A DNA stretch of 64,000 nt, from positions 682,001-746,000 of the forward strand of contig NW_026570228.1 in NCBI RefSeq assembly GCF_019649055.1, in the 5' to 3' direction. This DNA is from Paramacrobiotus metropolitanus. Lineage: Eukaryota > Tardigrada > Eutardigrada > Parachela > Macrobiotidae. The notes beneath the pieces were generated by a model. It had not been told where the DNA came from and ran no database searches. It saw nothing but the letters and a program-made list of their open reading frames with translations. The position numbers and the translations under genes were made by a program. Positions 45,183 through 58,230 of this stretch are shown one piece after another; within the stretch, counting starts at the first letter, position 1; every line of letters begins with the position of its first letter.

Positions 45183-48075
45183 TCATTCTCGCTCAGCTAA
45201 TTTGAAGGCAAAATACACATCTTCCCGCTCAACCATGTCGCTGAATGTACCGAGAACAGAAACTGCATTTCCTCGCTGAATCTCGATACCGATTTTCTGT
45301 CGCAAAAACTCCCCTGAGCGAGGGTTGCCTGTACAGTCGCTAATCTTTCTCGACAGATCTTTGAAGAATTTCTTTGTCAGTGGTCCGAATGTACCCGAGG
45401 TTTCAAACGCCAGCGGTTGAACGTTGTAACGGTCTGCCAGCCCGCTGTACTTTCCTAATTTCCGATTTTCACGAATTTCCGCTGCGCTTCCCGGCACCCT
45501 GGACGTCTGGGCGATGTATGTTAGGGCAAAGGTGTCAGCCACGGTTACATCCCCATACTAGCGGCTTGCCATTTTCCAAGGAATGCTGTGACTCCATCAG
45601 GTCGCTTTCCATCTCCTCTGTTTAAGCCTGCTGGCTCAAGTGACGATGGTACTCTTGCCGAGCACAATGCCCGCTTTGTAGCTTCGTTCAGGACGGCGTG
45701 GACTCGTGCCTTCCTTTCGCTAGCTTGCATACCAAGCCATGGTGTCCGAGACTGTCCACTGTGCTGCCGCACCGACAAACATGAGGCTGGCATACGGGAG
45801 CTCCCAACCGCCGGGCCACGGCAATCCGTAAGTGAGTGTCCTCCAGCAAATTTCCGAATATGGATACAGGCAAGGCAGATAACCAGGCGCGCGACTCCGG
45901 TGAGGATGCAGCCAACAGGCGAGCAGAGGTAAATACGTCGGCATTCTCCATCATGCGGGATACTGTCTGGGTATGCTGCAGAGCTGTCCAAACCGACTGG
46001 AAACATCGGCTTTCCGTGCGGGGAGGTTCCAAGGAAAAACGATCTGACCACGCTTCTGTGAGCCGATAACAGCGGTCCGCCGCTGCCGCGTCACCTGCTA
46101 TGCTGCCAACCATGCCGGCTGCTCCGTGTACCGAAGAGGCGTAGGCGGCTAGCGCGACATCGGCTGCGCTGATTAGTCCCAAGCCTCCAAATTTTGTAGG
46201 CAACGAGGCTTGCTCCCTTACCGGGCCGGACATTGTCACGTTCGTCAGTTGCTCTGCTTTAACTCGGATGACTTCATCAAATTTTTTCAGCTCATCCGGA
46301 AATTGCCAGCACGGTGATGTTCTAAGAAGATACAACAATTTCGGCAGCGACAAACAGTTCTTAAGCAAAAACAGCGCCTGATGTGAAGGCAATATACCGA
46401 GCTGGTCGGCAAGCACTTGTGCTTGACCGACCTTCCTCAACAACGCGCCCGAGACAGCTTCGTTCAACAGCGGTGAACCCAACAGCTCCAGTTCCTCCGG
46501 TTTTGACAGTCGGATATCTGGTGCTACGTTCAGGATGGACTGGATTACGTGCTGGCGTTCTTCGGGAGATCCGCCGTCTACGTACAGCTCACACTTTCCT
46601 GTGTTCAACTGTAAGCCCACCGTGGCGGCTGCTCCTTGAATGTTCACTAAGGTGTCTTTCACGGCTTCCGGATCGCCAGCAGACACACCGTCGTCTAAGT
46701 ACCAGAGATTAATTTCGGCTTCGCTCTATGAGGATATGTCCTGTGTCAGCAGGCCATAGTACATTGGAGCGCAAGGGTCGCCCTGCTGCACACCGCTGGC
46801 GGACGGAATGGTGACTCCACTACTGGGGGAGATGCAGAACAATGTTGTGGCTTCGCCGTAGGCAGAACGGACAAAATTGTAGTAAGCGGGAATTCGCTCG
46901 AAAACTTTTTCCAACAATTTATCTCGCCGGACTGTGTTAAATGCGTTGGCAAAGTCAAATTTCAGGAACGCTCGCGGCTTTGTAGACGACTGTTGCAAAA
47001 ATTCCCTGGCACTGTGCACTATTATTTCCGCTCCCTTCTTGGTGCCAAAACCAAACTGGATGGGGCGGAAAAAATTCCCCATTTCTTCCGTTAGCCGGAA
47101 ACAGACGATTTTTGCCACAAGGCGGCGTAATGTACATCCAGAGGCAATGGGGCGAATGCCACCGTTTGGCTTCACAAAAGGGAACAAATTGGCACCGAAA
47201 AATAATTCTCTTGCTTCCGCTGGGATTTCCCGATTCAAAACGTGGTCTGTAAACTTCACCAGGGCATCTAATAACTTCCTGCGGGTTTCTCCTTGGGTGA
47301 ACAGCAGGTCTTTCAGGTGATCCGCGCGTAGTCCGTCCGGGCCTGGGCAGGTACCTGAATCAAACGACTCTACAGCAGATATCAGTTCTCTGTGTGTTAC
47401 GTCAGCAGGGGCCACGTCAACGTTACGCACCGTAGCATCCAGGTCAACGGGTCGACCTGGATGTTTCTGTTTTAAAGTCGCGATAACTTCATCAGTTAAT
47501 GGGGCGATGGTTTCTTGGGAAACTAGGATGTTCATCGCTCGCCCTATCGATCCACTTTCCAGTTTGGCGTTCACTAATTTTGCCTTTGTTGCTGCTGCTG
47601 CTTTGGGTTTTTGCTGCCTTTTCTTCGAGGGAGGACCTGTGTCCGTTGATTTTCCTGCCAGGTTCCTTTTGACCGAAGTTGCTAGCGATGGGCCTCTACC
47701 AGATTTCGTAGGAGGGGCTGTCAGGATACTCGGTGCGAATAGAATCAGATCGCTCCACGCGCTGATAGCGTTTCTAGCGCAACATGCAAATAAAAGTTCC
47801 GCGAAGGCATCTGCACACGCATCCCTGGCACCAACTGGAACGTGCGGGAGAATGGGGTTAGTCCGCCTCAAACGAGAAAGTTTATCAACTAGCTTTTCAA
47901 CTTGGGGAACGACTTGGCTGGCTGCAGCGGGTATCACGGGTTCGCTGCGCAGGTTTCTGGCTTGGGCTTCCCTGCATTTTCCACTGTCACGATGCTTTCC
48001 GATCCCATGCGCAGTAGCACAAACTTTTCCGCATAGATGACAGATGAAATTATTACTATTACTCTGGGACGACAT
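45183..48075 (-). mobile_element. non-LTR retrotransposon with restriction-like endonuclease, decayed
   Basis: Reading on the minus strand: a C2HC zinc finger near the start (CHLCGKVC ... HRDSGKC); SGTCPGPDGLRADHL; reverse transcriptase motif A (FLKFDFANAFNTV); motif B (SGVQQGDPCAPM); motif C (YLDDG); a CCHC knuckle (CRCGS ... HHGLVC); and a PD-(D/E)XK-type nuclease (GDGKRPDG ... GDVTVAD). The order zinc finger, RT, CCHC, nuclease is that of early-branching non-LTR elements such as the R2/NeSL type; the exact clade is uncertain. One in-frame TAG lies at 46726-46728 between motifs B and C. Frameshifts fall at about 45700 (after the CCHC) and about 45550 (inside the nuclease). It cannot encode a full protein. 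Confidence 0.9.
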
Positions 48076-51000
48076 TCACTGTACCATTGAACACTTGTCA
48101 TACTTCTACTCCAACAGAACTATTTATGTTATGCCGACAGAAACCAGCTCAAAAGCAGGACACCTTTATGTAGTTATTAAACAACACTTTTATTTCCTTC
48201 ACATGTAGAGCTGGTTAAAAAGATTCCACCCCCTGACCGATTATTGCAGATCAGACGGGAATCTCTTACACGAACTTTATTAAATTCTAATACTTAGACA
48301 AATAAAACTCACTTGAGTAGACTATAAGAGATGCGGGTAAGGACATGTAATACTGCGGCAGCCGCAGCCCAAATACGAAGGAAAGAATTAGATTCGATGT
48401 CTGACTTCCACTATGCGGCAGGAGTCGTGTTAGCGCGATTCTGATTGGCTTGTGCACGCCAGCCATCCCCTCTCTGCTCCGACAATTATGATTGGCTTAG
48501 CGAGGTACAGCTCATTGGGCAGTGCAGCAGCTACTATTGGCCGAATCAAGGAAAGTGCTATTTGCATGCTCGTTGATATTGGTCCTATAACGGCATTGTT
48601 CCTCCCACTAATAACTGAATCGTGACGTTTTACATGACGCGGCAGCGATAACTTGGTTAAAGGAATGTTTATTGACGGTTTATGACAGCAAATCTATTAT
48701 AAATAGAGCAATAACAAAGCAAACAGGTAACCATGAATTCCAGAAACATAATAAGTACACAATTAAAATCAGTAGAGTGCGTATTTCACCAGCACTGAAA
48801 CAGAAACAGAGACTTGCAGTCTTGCAAAAATAACTTGCTGTTAATAAAACAATTTTTATGGTTTTCCACTGTTCCACGATCCATGGATCGATGGAAGTTC
48901 TTCGAAAACAGGAATTCCTGTGTGTTCTGTAGTTAACTCCAGGCGCTCCGCTCTTCGAGGATTTTCTGCAATAATGAGGAGCTGTTCAAACTATTGAGAG
49001 TATAATTAGCAATGTAACGTTCGGGAATTCCTGAAACCACAATAGCTTTTGCCTGCAATTGTACAGTATTACAAGCATAAAATTACAGGTGAGATTTCTT
49101 GGGAAAACAATTTCTTACAGAAAAAGGATTCTTACCTGTTCAAAATCATACGTCGATGTTCCAGCTCCGATTGTAGCAGGATAACGCGACGAATTCGAGT
49201 TCCACACTGTTTACCATATGGAGCCCCAAAGCAGAGTTGCGATAACCTTCGTAAAACACTACAACTGACAGGAATTCCCGATGGTCGCGAAAATTGTTAA
49301 AATTTAGGTCATCGAAGTCGGACGGCAGATATAAAGGGGAAATTACAGCTTCAATACAGTCGAGGCATTACGAAAGCTACAGGCATAAAATCGACTGCGA
49401 CGGTGTCAGGATAGTGGAGACGATGTACTGTGTCGCCCGTAGACTTACATTCAACTTTGAAATTCTAGAATTCCTTGTACCTTTGTTTATAAGTCTCCAG
49501 GGACATCTCAAAAGAAAGAGAATAATTTGTTGTTTCTTCTGATACTAAGTTAGCGCGGATCCGCTGCAAATTAGATGCGATATGAGTGTTTTTATTTAAC
49601 ATGGAAGTCTATGGAAGAAGCCTGCACTTGTGGCTATGCTTGTGGTGCGGATTTACTGTGGACGGCTGCAGTCTTCCGACTAAGTTGCTGACTATCTGTC
49701 ACTATCAGTATGTGAACACTTTCTGAAATACGAGTCCAGAAATTTATGTTTTCACTTGACTTTGTTTCCTGGACTTTAATCATTAAGAAAACGGCCATGG
49801 TTGCAGCTTAACCACTCTTTGAAGACACACCAGTACCTTGGCTCTTGGATCCACCATGTGCGAGGCCAAACTGCTTTTAACTCAACTTTTACCGCTAGAA
49901 TTTTCGGGGACAGTGACGAAACATCATGTTTTTCAGTTTTAAACAAAAACAAACCATTTAGACGCAAGGAAATTTCGTTCTGCTGGAACGCAAAGAGCGT
50001 GCAAGCCTATGGAGTTCGCAAGATCGGTCTCCTCCACCGTGACGTCATCGTACAGGCTGCCAGTTCGATTTTATGCCTTAGAGCTTTCGTAATGCCTCGA
50101 TACAGTATAATTTTGTCATAGTTTTGAACTCAGAAATTTTCCAAGTCTTTACAATGTTAGCAGACGTTGCAGTTGCCACGGGTACTGCAGACTGCTGTAG
50201 CTGTGCACGCAGCGCGCTGTAGATGTGTACGTACGAAAGCTGAATGGGCCGTGCATGTCTGAGCGAGCCAATCGGAATTAGTAAAATATTTGGCTAAGCG
50301 GCATAGTAGACCGCTTAGTCTGCGGCATACTATGCGGTACACTTTGTGGCACAGTGGGCTCTTATCGAAAATACCGACTTGGACCGATTTTCGTGTGAGT
50401 AAATGAGAGGCCTTCTGCACCTCCTCCTCCCCTTTGTTGATATAACAAATCCGTAAAGTTTTGTTCCATTTTCTGTTAATGGCTGGGTTGGTCGACATTG
50501 GTTGGATACGGTCGACAAGTCGACAGATATGAAAGATCTGAAATTCTGATGTATCGTAACTTTATCAGCTGATTGGGATCATAGCAAGAAGCAACTGAAC
50601 TGAAAAAGGAAAGGATCGTAGCTAAGAAACAGGATAGAAACAGCAGAAGCTGTTAACAGGAAACCAGAATTTAGGAATCTAAGAATCACGAAAAAATATC
50701 GAAGTATCGCATCGTACATGCAAGTACACTTTGAACTTATACCAACACCACAGAACCTTATCAGCATCTTAGAATCTAAGAAAGGTTCTCCTCGGTCTAA
50801 TTATTGATCTAACCACGATGCTAATCTAAGCAACACCCTGTTTCTTACCGCTTTGTGGGAACATGAATTTTTGAATCTGTACAGTATCAGCTGACGTCCG
50901 TGCGGAGTATGCGCTATGCACTACAATACTAGCACACTGTGTATTGCGTTTGTGCAGTTTCCATTCAAACCATTACTAGTACGTAATTATCTCTGTCTTT
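48076..51000. other. no gene supported
   Basis: Upstream of the retrotransposon I see no recognisable gene. Frames at 49294-49542, 49776-50121 and 50157-50498 overlap on both strands and resemble no family. Confidence 0.4.
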
Positions 51001-51193
51001 TTTTCGCCCTTTGGTGGCAAATCTACAGGCTCAGCAATAATGCATGATTACCTCGAATCTTGATATGACATTTTGAATTTGGGTTCATTTGCAGCGTCTT
51101 GCCGGTCTCGACACTCGACACTGATAGAATTTATCCAAGTGTTGTGAACGTTCTGTTGTAAACGTTCTGTTATGTACTTCCTATGATAAGCGG

Positions 51194-53999
51194 ATGATTC
51201 CTTCAGGTCAATATGACTCGCCCTGGGGCGTGATGCCGCGGTACCGACCGCTGCTAGCAGATGGCAACCAGATGGGCTACCAGAACACGGTTGCTGTTCG
51301 CAACGGTGACGACACGTGGTGGCTGGGATACATCCAAGACATCAAGGGCGACCAAGCACTCATTCACTTTGACTCTGCAAAGGTCACGGCGAAATGGATC
51401 CACATGGGAAGCGTCTGGCTGCTGCCGTTTTACTGGGAGACAGACATATATCGTTTCAGCTACAAGATCAGGGAATTACAACTACAACTACAAGTGGCAC
51501 TGCGTGATGAAGACGGCGGACCGTTTCGCTTTCGACCCGCCACAGTGCTGCATACATCCAAAAGCTGCAAAGACTCCTGTGAAATGTTTAGTATCACAAC
51601 GCAACTGTTTGATCCTCCCGGCAACGACACCATTGTCACCACATGGTCTGAAATGGTTCATAAAGGTCAAGTTGCCGCTTACTGGCCGCCATCGGATCCT
51701 TAGTTACTGGAGTGTCACACCGGTCGGCTTTACACCAAACACTTCATTCCTTTTCCCGGGGCGCAAACGATTCTCAGCGAAGCATCCGACAAATTCCGCA
51801 TAATAAAACATCTGCGCGATGCTTTCAGACCGCCACCCGCATCCGTCTGGCCGCGTCCGCCTGATCGCTGTCGTTTTCACTTACGCGTCGAGCGGGAAGG
51901 TTGTATGTTTGTTATCGTGAGTTTCGCAAGTGACGCCGAAACTGCCCAGGCGACGGAGGTCACGTTGACGAAAGCACTGCAGAATCATTTAGCCAGCCGG
52001 GCAAGTCTTCCGTCCATTCGAAATCGTTTTGTCCTCCTACAGGAAACCGGTTAGTAGCTTAGTACTGTATGACAGTTTATCGTAGTTCTTTGATTTAGTA
52101 GCGGACTTCGGGTGCGAAAGAAAATTCATCCCGCATTTGTGCTTCTGCTTGTACAGCATTAAGCATGCACATGTTGCTCCTGCTTAGTGATGCGTTAATT
52201 GCCACTTAACTCACTGTGAAACCACGATCTCACGTTTAGCGCCGGATTACCACCAAACATATGAAATTCACTTCCACTGTCAATAATCGTGCCTGGAATT
52301 TTTGAAGCAACAATAATAATTCAATTATAGCGTTAGAAACCGAAATTTAAAAATAATCTCGATGAAATAGTTGGAACTTTCAATGTAACTATCTAAGATT
52401 CAAACTGTCGTCTTGCTAAAGGGCTGGAAAGCAATGCATATCTAACGAGCGCGCCGTTTGCTCAGCTGACGCCTTGGCTCTTGAGCGACATCTTAGCCCA
52501 TCTGGATGTACACTCCCAAATGAGGGCCCAACGGTAACAGATATAATTGCAATCTCTAGCGTACGCAATGCTTGATCATCTATGTATCTACTGATTCCTT
52601 TTGCGACAGGGTGTGCGCATTGTGGCAGCTGCTGCTGAACAGTGCCCGCATGGTGGAGCACGTCAGCATCTCTTTTGAGAGTTGTTGGCAGCTGCAGTCC
52701 GACAGCGATAACTGCTTCAAAGCGGCCACTCTCTTGAGCCGATACATCACTCCAAACACCATCAGTGTGACCGTGCTGCGATTCCTCCCGCCTAGTGACG
52801 TGGGTATCTTGTTCAAATGGCTTGAACACATGCTAGACGTCCACCAAACCCCGCTACCGTTTCTCGTCTACAAGGACCACACTAGCCGCAGACCGGAACC
52901 GATTCCTCGGTACCATAATGCGCCCTTTAAACACCCGGCTGCGCTCGAGACCTTGGTATGCAAATACCTGGTCGACAACATTGTACTGTACAACTGGACC
53001 GTAGGCGACCTGTTCGGCCCCGCAGCGTTCCAAGTATTCGAGTGGGATCGCTCTCCGGCTGCCCGACCCCTGCGTGAACTCGAGCAGGGCCTGATGGTGC
53101 ATTTAACGCGGGAGTCGCACGAACTAGGCATGGACAAACTGCAGATCACCATCCCGCAGCTGCTCTTGCGCTGCAGCGAAGGCCGAACGCGCATGAGCGC
53201 GCGCTTCATGCACGCTCTCAACGACAACTTCCCGCCCTTCACTGAGCACATGCTGGCAAAGGTCAAGACTGTCCATAATCGCTGGGTGCGCACGCTGGTC
53301 TATCCAGAGGATTGGGAGTCCATTCGAAATTACCTTTTCCTGTGAGTATGAATAAGGATTTTACTCAAACAGCCGTTCTGTACCCTATTACTCTTCTCGA
53401 CTGCGGTACGATTACTCACATGACTCGAACACAACAAGGAGTGAGTGCCGGTGAGCGATATTAAATCCCGTCTCCCGGGCTCTCTCTTCATTCTCGGATT
53501 CAGTTGGCCACCTGGTTACAGCCGGCAGCCGCCACAAAACCGGTTTATGTTTACGTGGTACAATCGCATAATGTAGGAATCTCCACGTCTTAAAGCACAG
53601 AGTTTGTGTACGGAAAACCAGCAATGTACACTGCTTGTACAATGCATGGACATGCACGCGATGCCCTTGTGCTCGTTCCCGTACACAAACTATGTGGTCG
53701 GAGATGCGCTATCCTCTATAGCATCACGGGCGCGGCGGTAGCCAACCGGAAAGAAAACGAGTGCGAACCGGGCGGAAGAGTGTAAACCGTCATTTTGTAA
53801 AATGTCGAGTTAGACGGAAAGAGTTCACGCAGCTGGTTAACACGCAGATTCGCACTTATTATGCACGCGTTTTAGGTTGAGCGGCTTTACCTCAGACGGG
53901 TCACTGCGCGGGTGGGACGAGGTGGACTTGCGGCTGCTGGATGTATCTACATTGAGCCGATTGGCAATATACGGCATTGACCAACTCTTCCGTGTTTGA
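51194..53999 (+). pseudogene. Tudor-like / F-box protein, copy C (single in-frame TAG)
   Basis: Exons 51194-52049, 52422-52533, 52610-53341 and 53876-53999 have the same phases as copy A and would give about 607 residues. The N-terminus is MIPSGQYDSPWGVMPRYRPL. In exon 1 a TAG at 51701-51703 replaces the CCG found at that point in copies A and B; the reading frame on both sides stays open and similar to the paralogues. The exon 2 acceptor is CTAAAG rather than CTGCAG, a weaker site. The F-box (LTPWLLSDILAHLDVHSQMR, then RVCALW) and C-terminal region are intact. AATAAA lies at about 54294. It is a recent nonsense allele, a sequencing error or a readthrough codon; the first is most likely. Confidence 0.82.
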
Positions 54000-54960
54000 G
54001 ATGTCTTGCTTCATATTGCCAACGGCGATCTCGTTCATTCAAGTTATCTCGACCGACTGTTCCCGTACTAAACCAGGAACCGGAATTTGATCGAGAAGAT
54101 GACAAACGTACTCGTGTGAGTCGTGTCACCAAAAGGCATGTTACTGGAGGCTGTTTCCTCTGTTAATAAGATAATCTTGTTTCAAGCTGACCTTTTAAGA
54201 TACCATTTCTCCCTCTTTTAAAAAGTTCCTTGTTTTGAGTTTTGTTATGTGATGGTGTCCTTAGTACTAGAGTAATGCGTACAATACCCATACAATAAAA
54301 ACAGTATAAAAACAGCACTGTCCTGTCATTTTTCAAATTAATGCTTCTGGTACTCGTAGACAAAGTGATGGCTTAGAATCTCGCCAGTTTGTAGCACAAT
54401 CTTCTCTCCGATCTTCTGGTAAAATGCCGGCGACTCATTCGCTGCCGCAACATTCATCGCAACGCCAGCTTCCGCCATAGAACAAAACATTTGGATGTTA
54501 CAGAAGGTTTACATAATTATCTAGGCTTCCGTTGTTCAATCCGGTGCGAGCCAAATTTTTTTATACAAAAAATAGTACTACAAAAAACGAACTTCTGATT
54601 ATTGTATAATTTGTATTGTGTACGGTTTGATAAGCAGTACGCGAGTAGCAGTTACAGCTGAGACGGGTAGCAATTCGGAAAGCACTTCATCTATAAATTG
54701 CCCCTTCGGTGCTGCAAGAGTACAAAGGTCTCTGTATATCAGAATAAATTTGGCAAATTTGTCAACCCGTGACAATCGCTGCTTCCATATTTTATTAGCT
54801 GGAAATCAATCAAATTAGCCGAAGCTAACAATTGTAAGCCAACTGCGAGATGTGCATTACTCGCATAATTAATGTTGTAGGATATCGAAGATAAAGCGAC
54901 AAACTTCATTCCACTACTGCAAGCAAGCAATCTTTAACCATTAGCCATGACCCCATTATT
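54000..54960. other. 3-prime flank of F-box copy C, then no gene
   Basis: 54000-54200 is the flank shared with copy B. The rest shows no gene; it lies between the converging F-box copy C and the tectonin gene. Confidence 0.5.
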
Positions 54961-54968
54961 ACCGAGAC

Positions 54969-56157
54969 TTAATGGCGCGAACCAAATCTGCCGTGTTCGT
55001 CCAAATAATAATCATTACTGCTGGTGGAGGTGGTCTGCACCGGACAGGTGCTGATGGCCCACTTGGTCCACGTGCCGCTCTTGAAAGTCCACGCGTTGCA
55101 GCCGGCGGTGACGACGGTAGCGTATGTAGCATTGCGCACATCCAGCGCGATAGCGCTGAGAATCGGAATCCCGTCGAAGTTATTAGAAGCTCCGTTGTAG
55201 CGGAACACATTACCTTTGCGAGAGATGGTCCAAATCTCTCCGTCTTCCCCGATACTAACCCATTTGCTATACTGAAACACTCGCTGGTTGCTACCGGCCA
55301 CGAGGGTCCATGTAGGGATCAAGCCTGCTCCGTTGTATTTTCGGATATCTCCATCATTACTGTCCAGTGCAGACGGCCTCTGAATCTCCACAGCGGTGTT
55401 TTTGCTCATGGCGTTGACCTGCAAATGGTTTTATACATCCATTAAAACGCTACGCTTCTGCAACGATAGCGGCTAAAAAGAAAAATTTCCTTAATATTTG
55501 TGGTAGTTTTTCAGATCTCCGTTTACGTTATTTTTCTTGGGATATGCGGCGGTTTATGCCTCGAAAGCACAACGTACTACAAAATATTTTGGATGCTTTC
55601 TAAATAAGCAAGACTGACTAATACTGCATTTTGTTTGAACTCGACACGAACAAATATAAGTACAGCATAAGCCGGACTATCCGGGCTAAATCTTCATTAT
55701 TGTATCAGAAAGATACAGTATGTATTCGTCTCTAGTCAGTGTGCTTTTTGTGAGGGAATATAATACACAGTAATGGATCATTCCCGGACAGTAGCTTACT
55801 CTCACCTGCAGACAGCGACCACTATTGGAGAACTCCCAAGCATTGGTGGTTGGATTAAAGCGGTATGTTTGACCCGTCAGAGTGCACATGGTGATGCCAT
55901 CCATCCGGACTAGCGCCCACACTAACGGCTTTGGCAGATCCCACGTCCCCATCATTAACAAGCGGCGTGGGTTCGGGCAATGCAACCCAGGCCCCGTTGT
56001 CGAGACGGTTGACGATTCCGGATCGATCGATGGCCAGGAGGACGTTGCCTTTACCGGAAATGTAGGAAAAATTACTCAGCGGGGCACTCGGCGACGGGAT
56101 CTGGCCAAACACGCCGACCACACTGACGAAAAAAATCAGACCACTTTCCAGGATCAT
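54969..56157 (-). pseudogene. secreted tectonin-repeat protein, broken by a 4-bp duplication
   Basis: Two exons on the minus strand: 56157-55806 and 55418-54969, joined in phase 0 (GTGAG donor, TTTGCAG acceptor). The N-terminus MILESGLIFFVSVVGVFGQ is a signal peptide. Repeats of about 35-45 residues follow: AWVALPEPT; KAVSVGASPDG; TLTGQTYRFN; KWVSIGEDGEIWTISRKGNV; NAWTFKSGTWTKW. These are tectonin beta-propeller blades, a family of secreted lectin-like proteins. In exon 1 the tetranucleotide GATG (minus strand) is doubled at 55898-55905, shifting the frame mid-blade. Without the extra 4 bp exon 1 would be exactly 116 codons and the product about 265 residues. It is a polymorphic null, an assembly error or a young pseudogene. 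Confidence 0.8.
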
Positions 56158-56169
56158 CGTTAGGAAGCA

Positions 56170-58230
56170 CTGGTTTGACTGTTAAGAAAAACTCCTTCGG
56201 ATGCGCTACGGTTGAAGAGTTCACGGAGAAAAGGCAGTGTGGAAAGCAGAATACTTCGATACAAAGACCTGGATCAGCGGAATAGCGGCTTAAATATGCG
56301 GCGACCTTCTGTACAGCATGCTAAAATGAAATACATAATATTACAGTATTATATTCAATGTAGAAGGAACGCCCCTTAGACTGCATCGTAATGTCTGGTA
56401 TTTGAGAATCGGAGGTTTGGAGTTGCTCGTTGTTTTCCAGTGGCATCACGTCAAAGGAAGCACAATTTCGATCAGCTTATTAATTACATGTACATAGCAG
56501 CTAACAATTTCAAAGTTTTACAGTTAACATACTGTAACATCTGTACGTTACATGGAGTAGAAGTAATAGCATGTACATAATATAGATACGACACGTACGT
56601 GTTGTATGTAAAACTACGTGTATTCATATATACACAGTTAACTGAGGAAAAAGAAAACCTTAACCTTTAAGCACAATTTGTGCTTAAAGGTTAAGGTGCT
56701 GCACAAATACTTCTCAATTAGAAAATGCTTTTGTGGTCATAAATTACTTAGCGGTCACGCTGGTGTAGATGTCGATGGTGAGCGCCGATAAAACAACAAT
56801 TATTTTATTGTTGTGTATGCAAGAGATTAACTGTATTCAGTCCTTAATAAAAAGTAATTTGTAGGCAATAGTAAGTATTTTGAATTACGGGGTTTTGTCA
56901 GTACCAGCATTTATATACATTTACACAGTAGCAATATACACAGTAGCAACACAGTAGCAACCCTTTTTGGAGCAGTCATATAAATGTTGTTCTGATGAAA
57001 TCGTAGTGAACTTGTAATGGAGAAACCAAGTAAAGGAAATAGTGGCTTTTAGTTTTATCTGAAATATCTATATATACATTCCAGAATTCAGAATGCGTTA
57101 TAAAAATGCATTTTTGCAGTGTTAGTCATTAGAATATTTTTGAATAACAGAATAAGTAATCAATACATTTGTGTGTTTGTGCATTCAGTTTTCTTCAGAT
57201 TTCTTTTGTCCTCCAAAGTAGGCTTTTTTCATTGTCAACAACTGTATCCCCGTGGATCCGGAACGGATGTCCTTGATTTATTTATGCAGTAATTTCATGA
57301 TGACTCCTGTTTTTATTAGTTACGCTCCAGGTACGTTGTTACGTTGGCCGAGCATACAGAATGGTTAATTTTACAGTGCATTTTTCTCATTCCTTCTCCT
57401 TTACGGCAAGTCTTCGGTTCTGTTAGATGGACATCGTAGTGCAATGGCGCAATTTCATGCTGGCATCACGATAGGGTCAATGGTGAAAGAAGTTCTAACT
57501 TCTACTGGTAGGTAAAGATTGTAAACTAATACCTTGTTTAAACGTGATTTTTTCTTCATAAAATGAGCCGAGCATATCGGAGTAAAAATTAATTTACTCG
57601 TGTTTATTTCACAATTCTGATGTCGAATCATTCTTGATGTTAATACTTTTACATAATTTTCCTTCCGAGTTTTTTGTGTTTGATTAATACCTTTTATTAA
57701 CTAATTTCTTTTATTTTTGTCATTAATAGTTGTAACAGACGATTTGAGTTTTGCTCCGTTAATTCGATCATTTTCTGCTTTTCAACGTTACGTTAATTAC
57801 TTTTCTGCGTTTGTTGTTTTGTAAGTGAACGTTTATGTGTAAATTTTGATGCAATAACTCCTGCTTTTTTCGTAGTGTGATGGCGCGATTTGAAGCTGAT
57901 GGGCGATGGAAGTTACACTGCTACAATACAGATAATTGTTGCAGGATTTTCTACCTAAACGTTGACACATCCTTTAAGTTTGTATTTTTTTGTTTTAAAA
58001 ACCGGACGAGTGTAAGGAGAACTTAATTATTAACCTATGCGTTCGTGCTTGCCTCGTGATACTGATTTTGATATTATCTGTTTATTGTGATTTTGTCATC
58101 GTTTCCACTAGCGTTGCTTTGTATTTCCTTAGTATCTTTTAATTAATAAATTTCTTATTAATTTCTTCTTTATTAAAATTAATATCAAAGTTGATTTTGA
58201 TGTTTTCTGCTTTCTCAACGGACCTATCAA
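56170..58230. other. intergenic between divergent tectonin and CPEB-derived genes
   Basis: Probable promoters of both genes lie here. It contains the palindrome at 56657-56697 and locally duplicated segments: CGTAGTGCAATGGCGCAATT (57438-57457) resembles CGTAGTGTGATGGCGCGATT (57873-57892), and TCATTTTCTGCTTTTCAACG (57769-57788) resembles sequence at 58201-58220. A tandem duplication of roughly 430 bp upstream of the CPEB-derived gene is the simplest reading. Confidence 0.45.
56657..56697. repeat. perfect 20-bp palindrome with a one-base loop
   Basis: ACCTTAACCTTTAAGCACAA is followed by T and then its exact complement. It has the same design as 18714-18760 but an unrelated sequence. Confidence 0.92.

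Noticed and set aside
50157-50498. 113-codon minus-strand frame.
   Set aside because: No family resemblance, and part overlaps a local inverted sequence (CGGCATAGTAGACCGCTTAGTCTGCGG) that produces open frames by chance.
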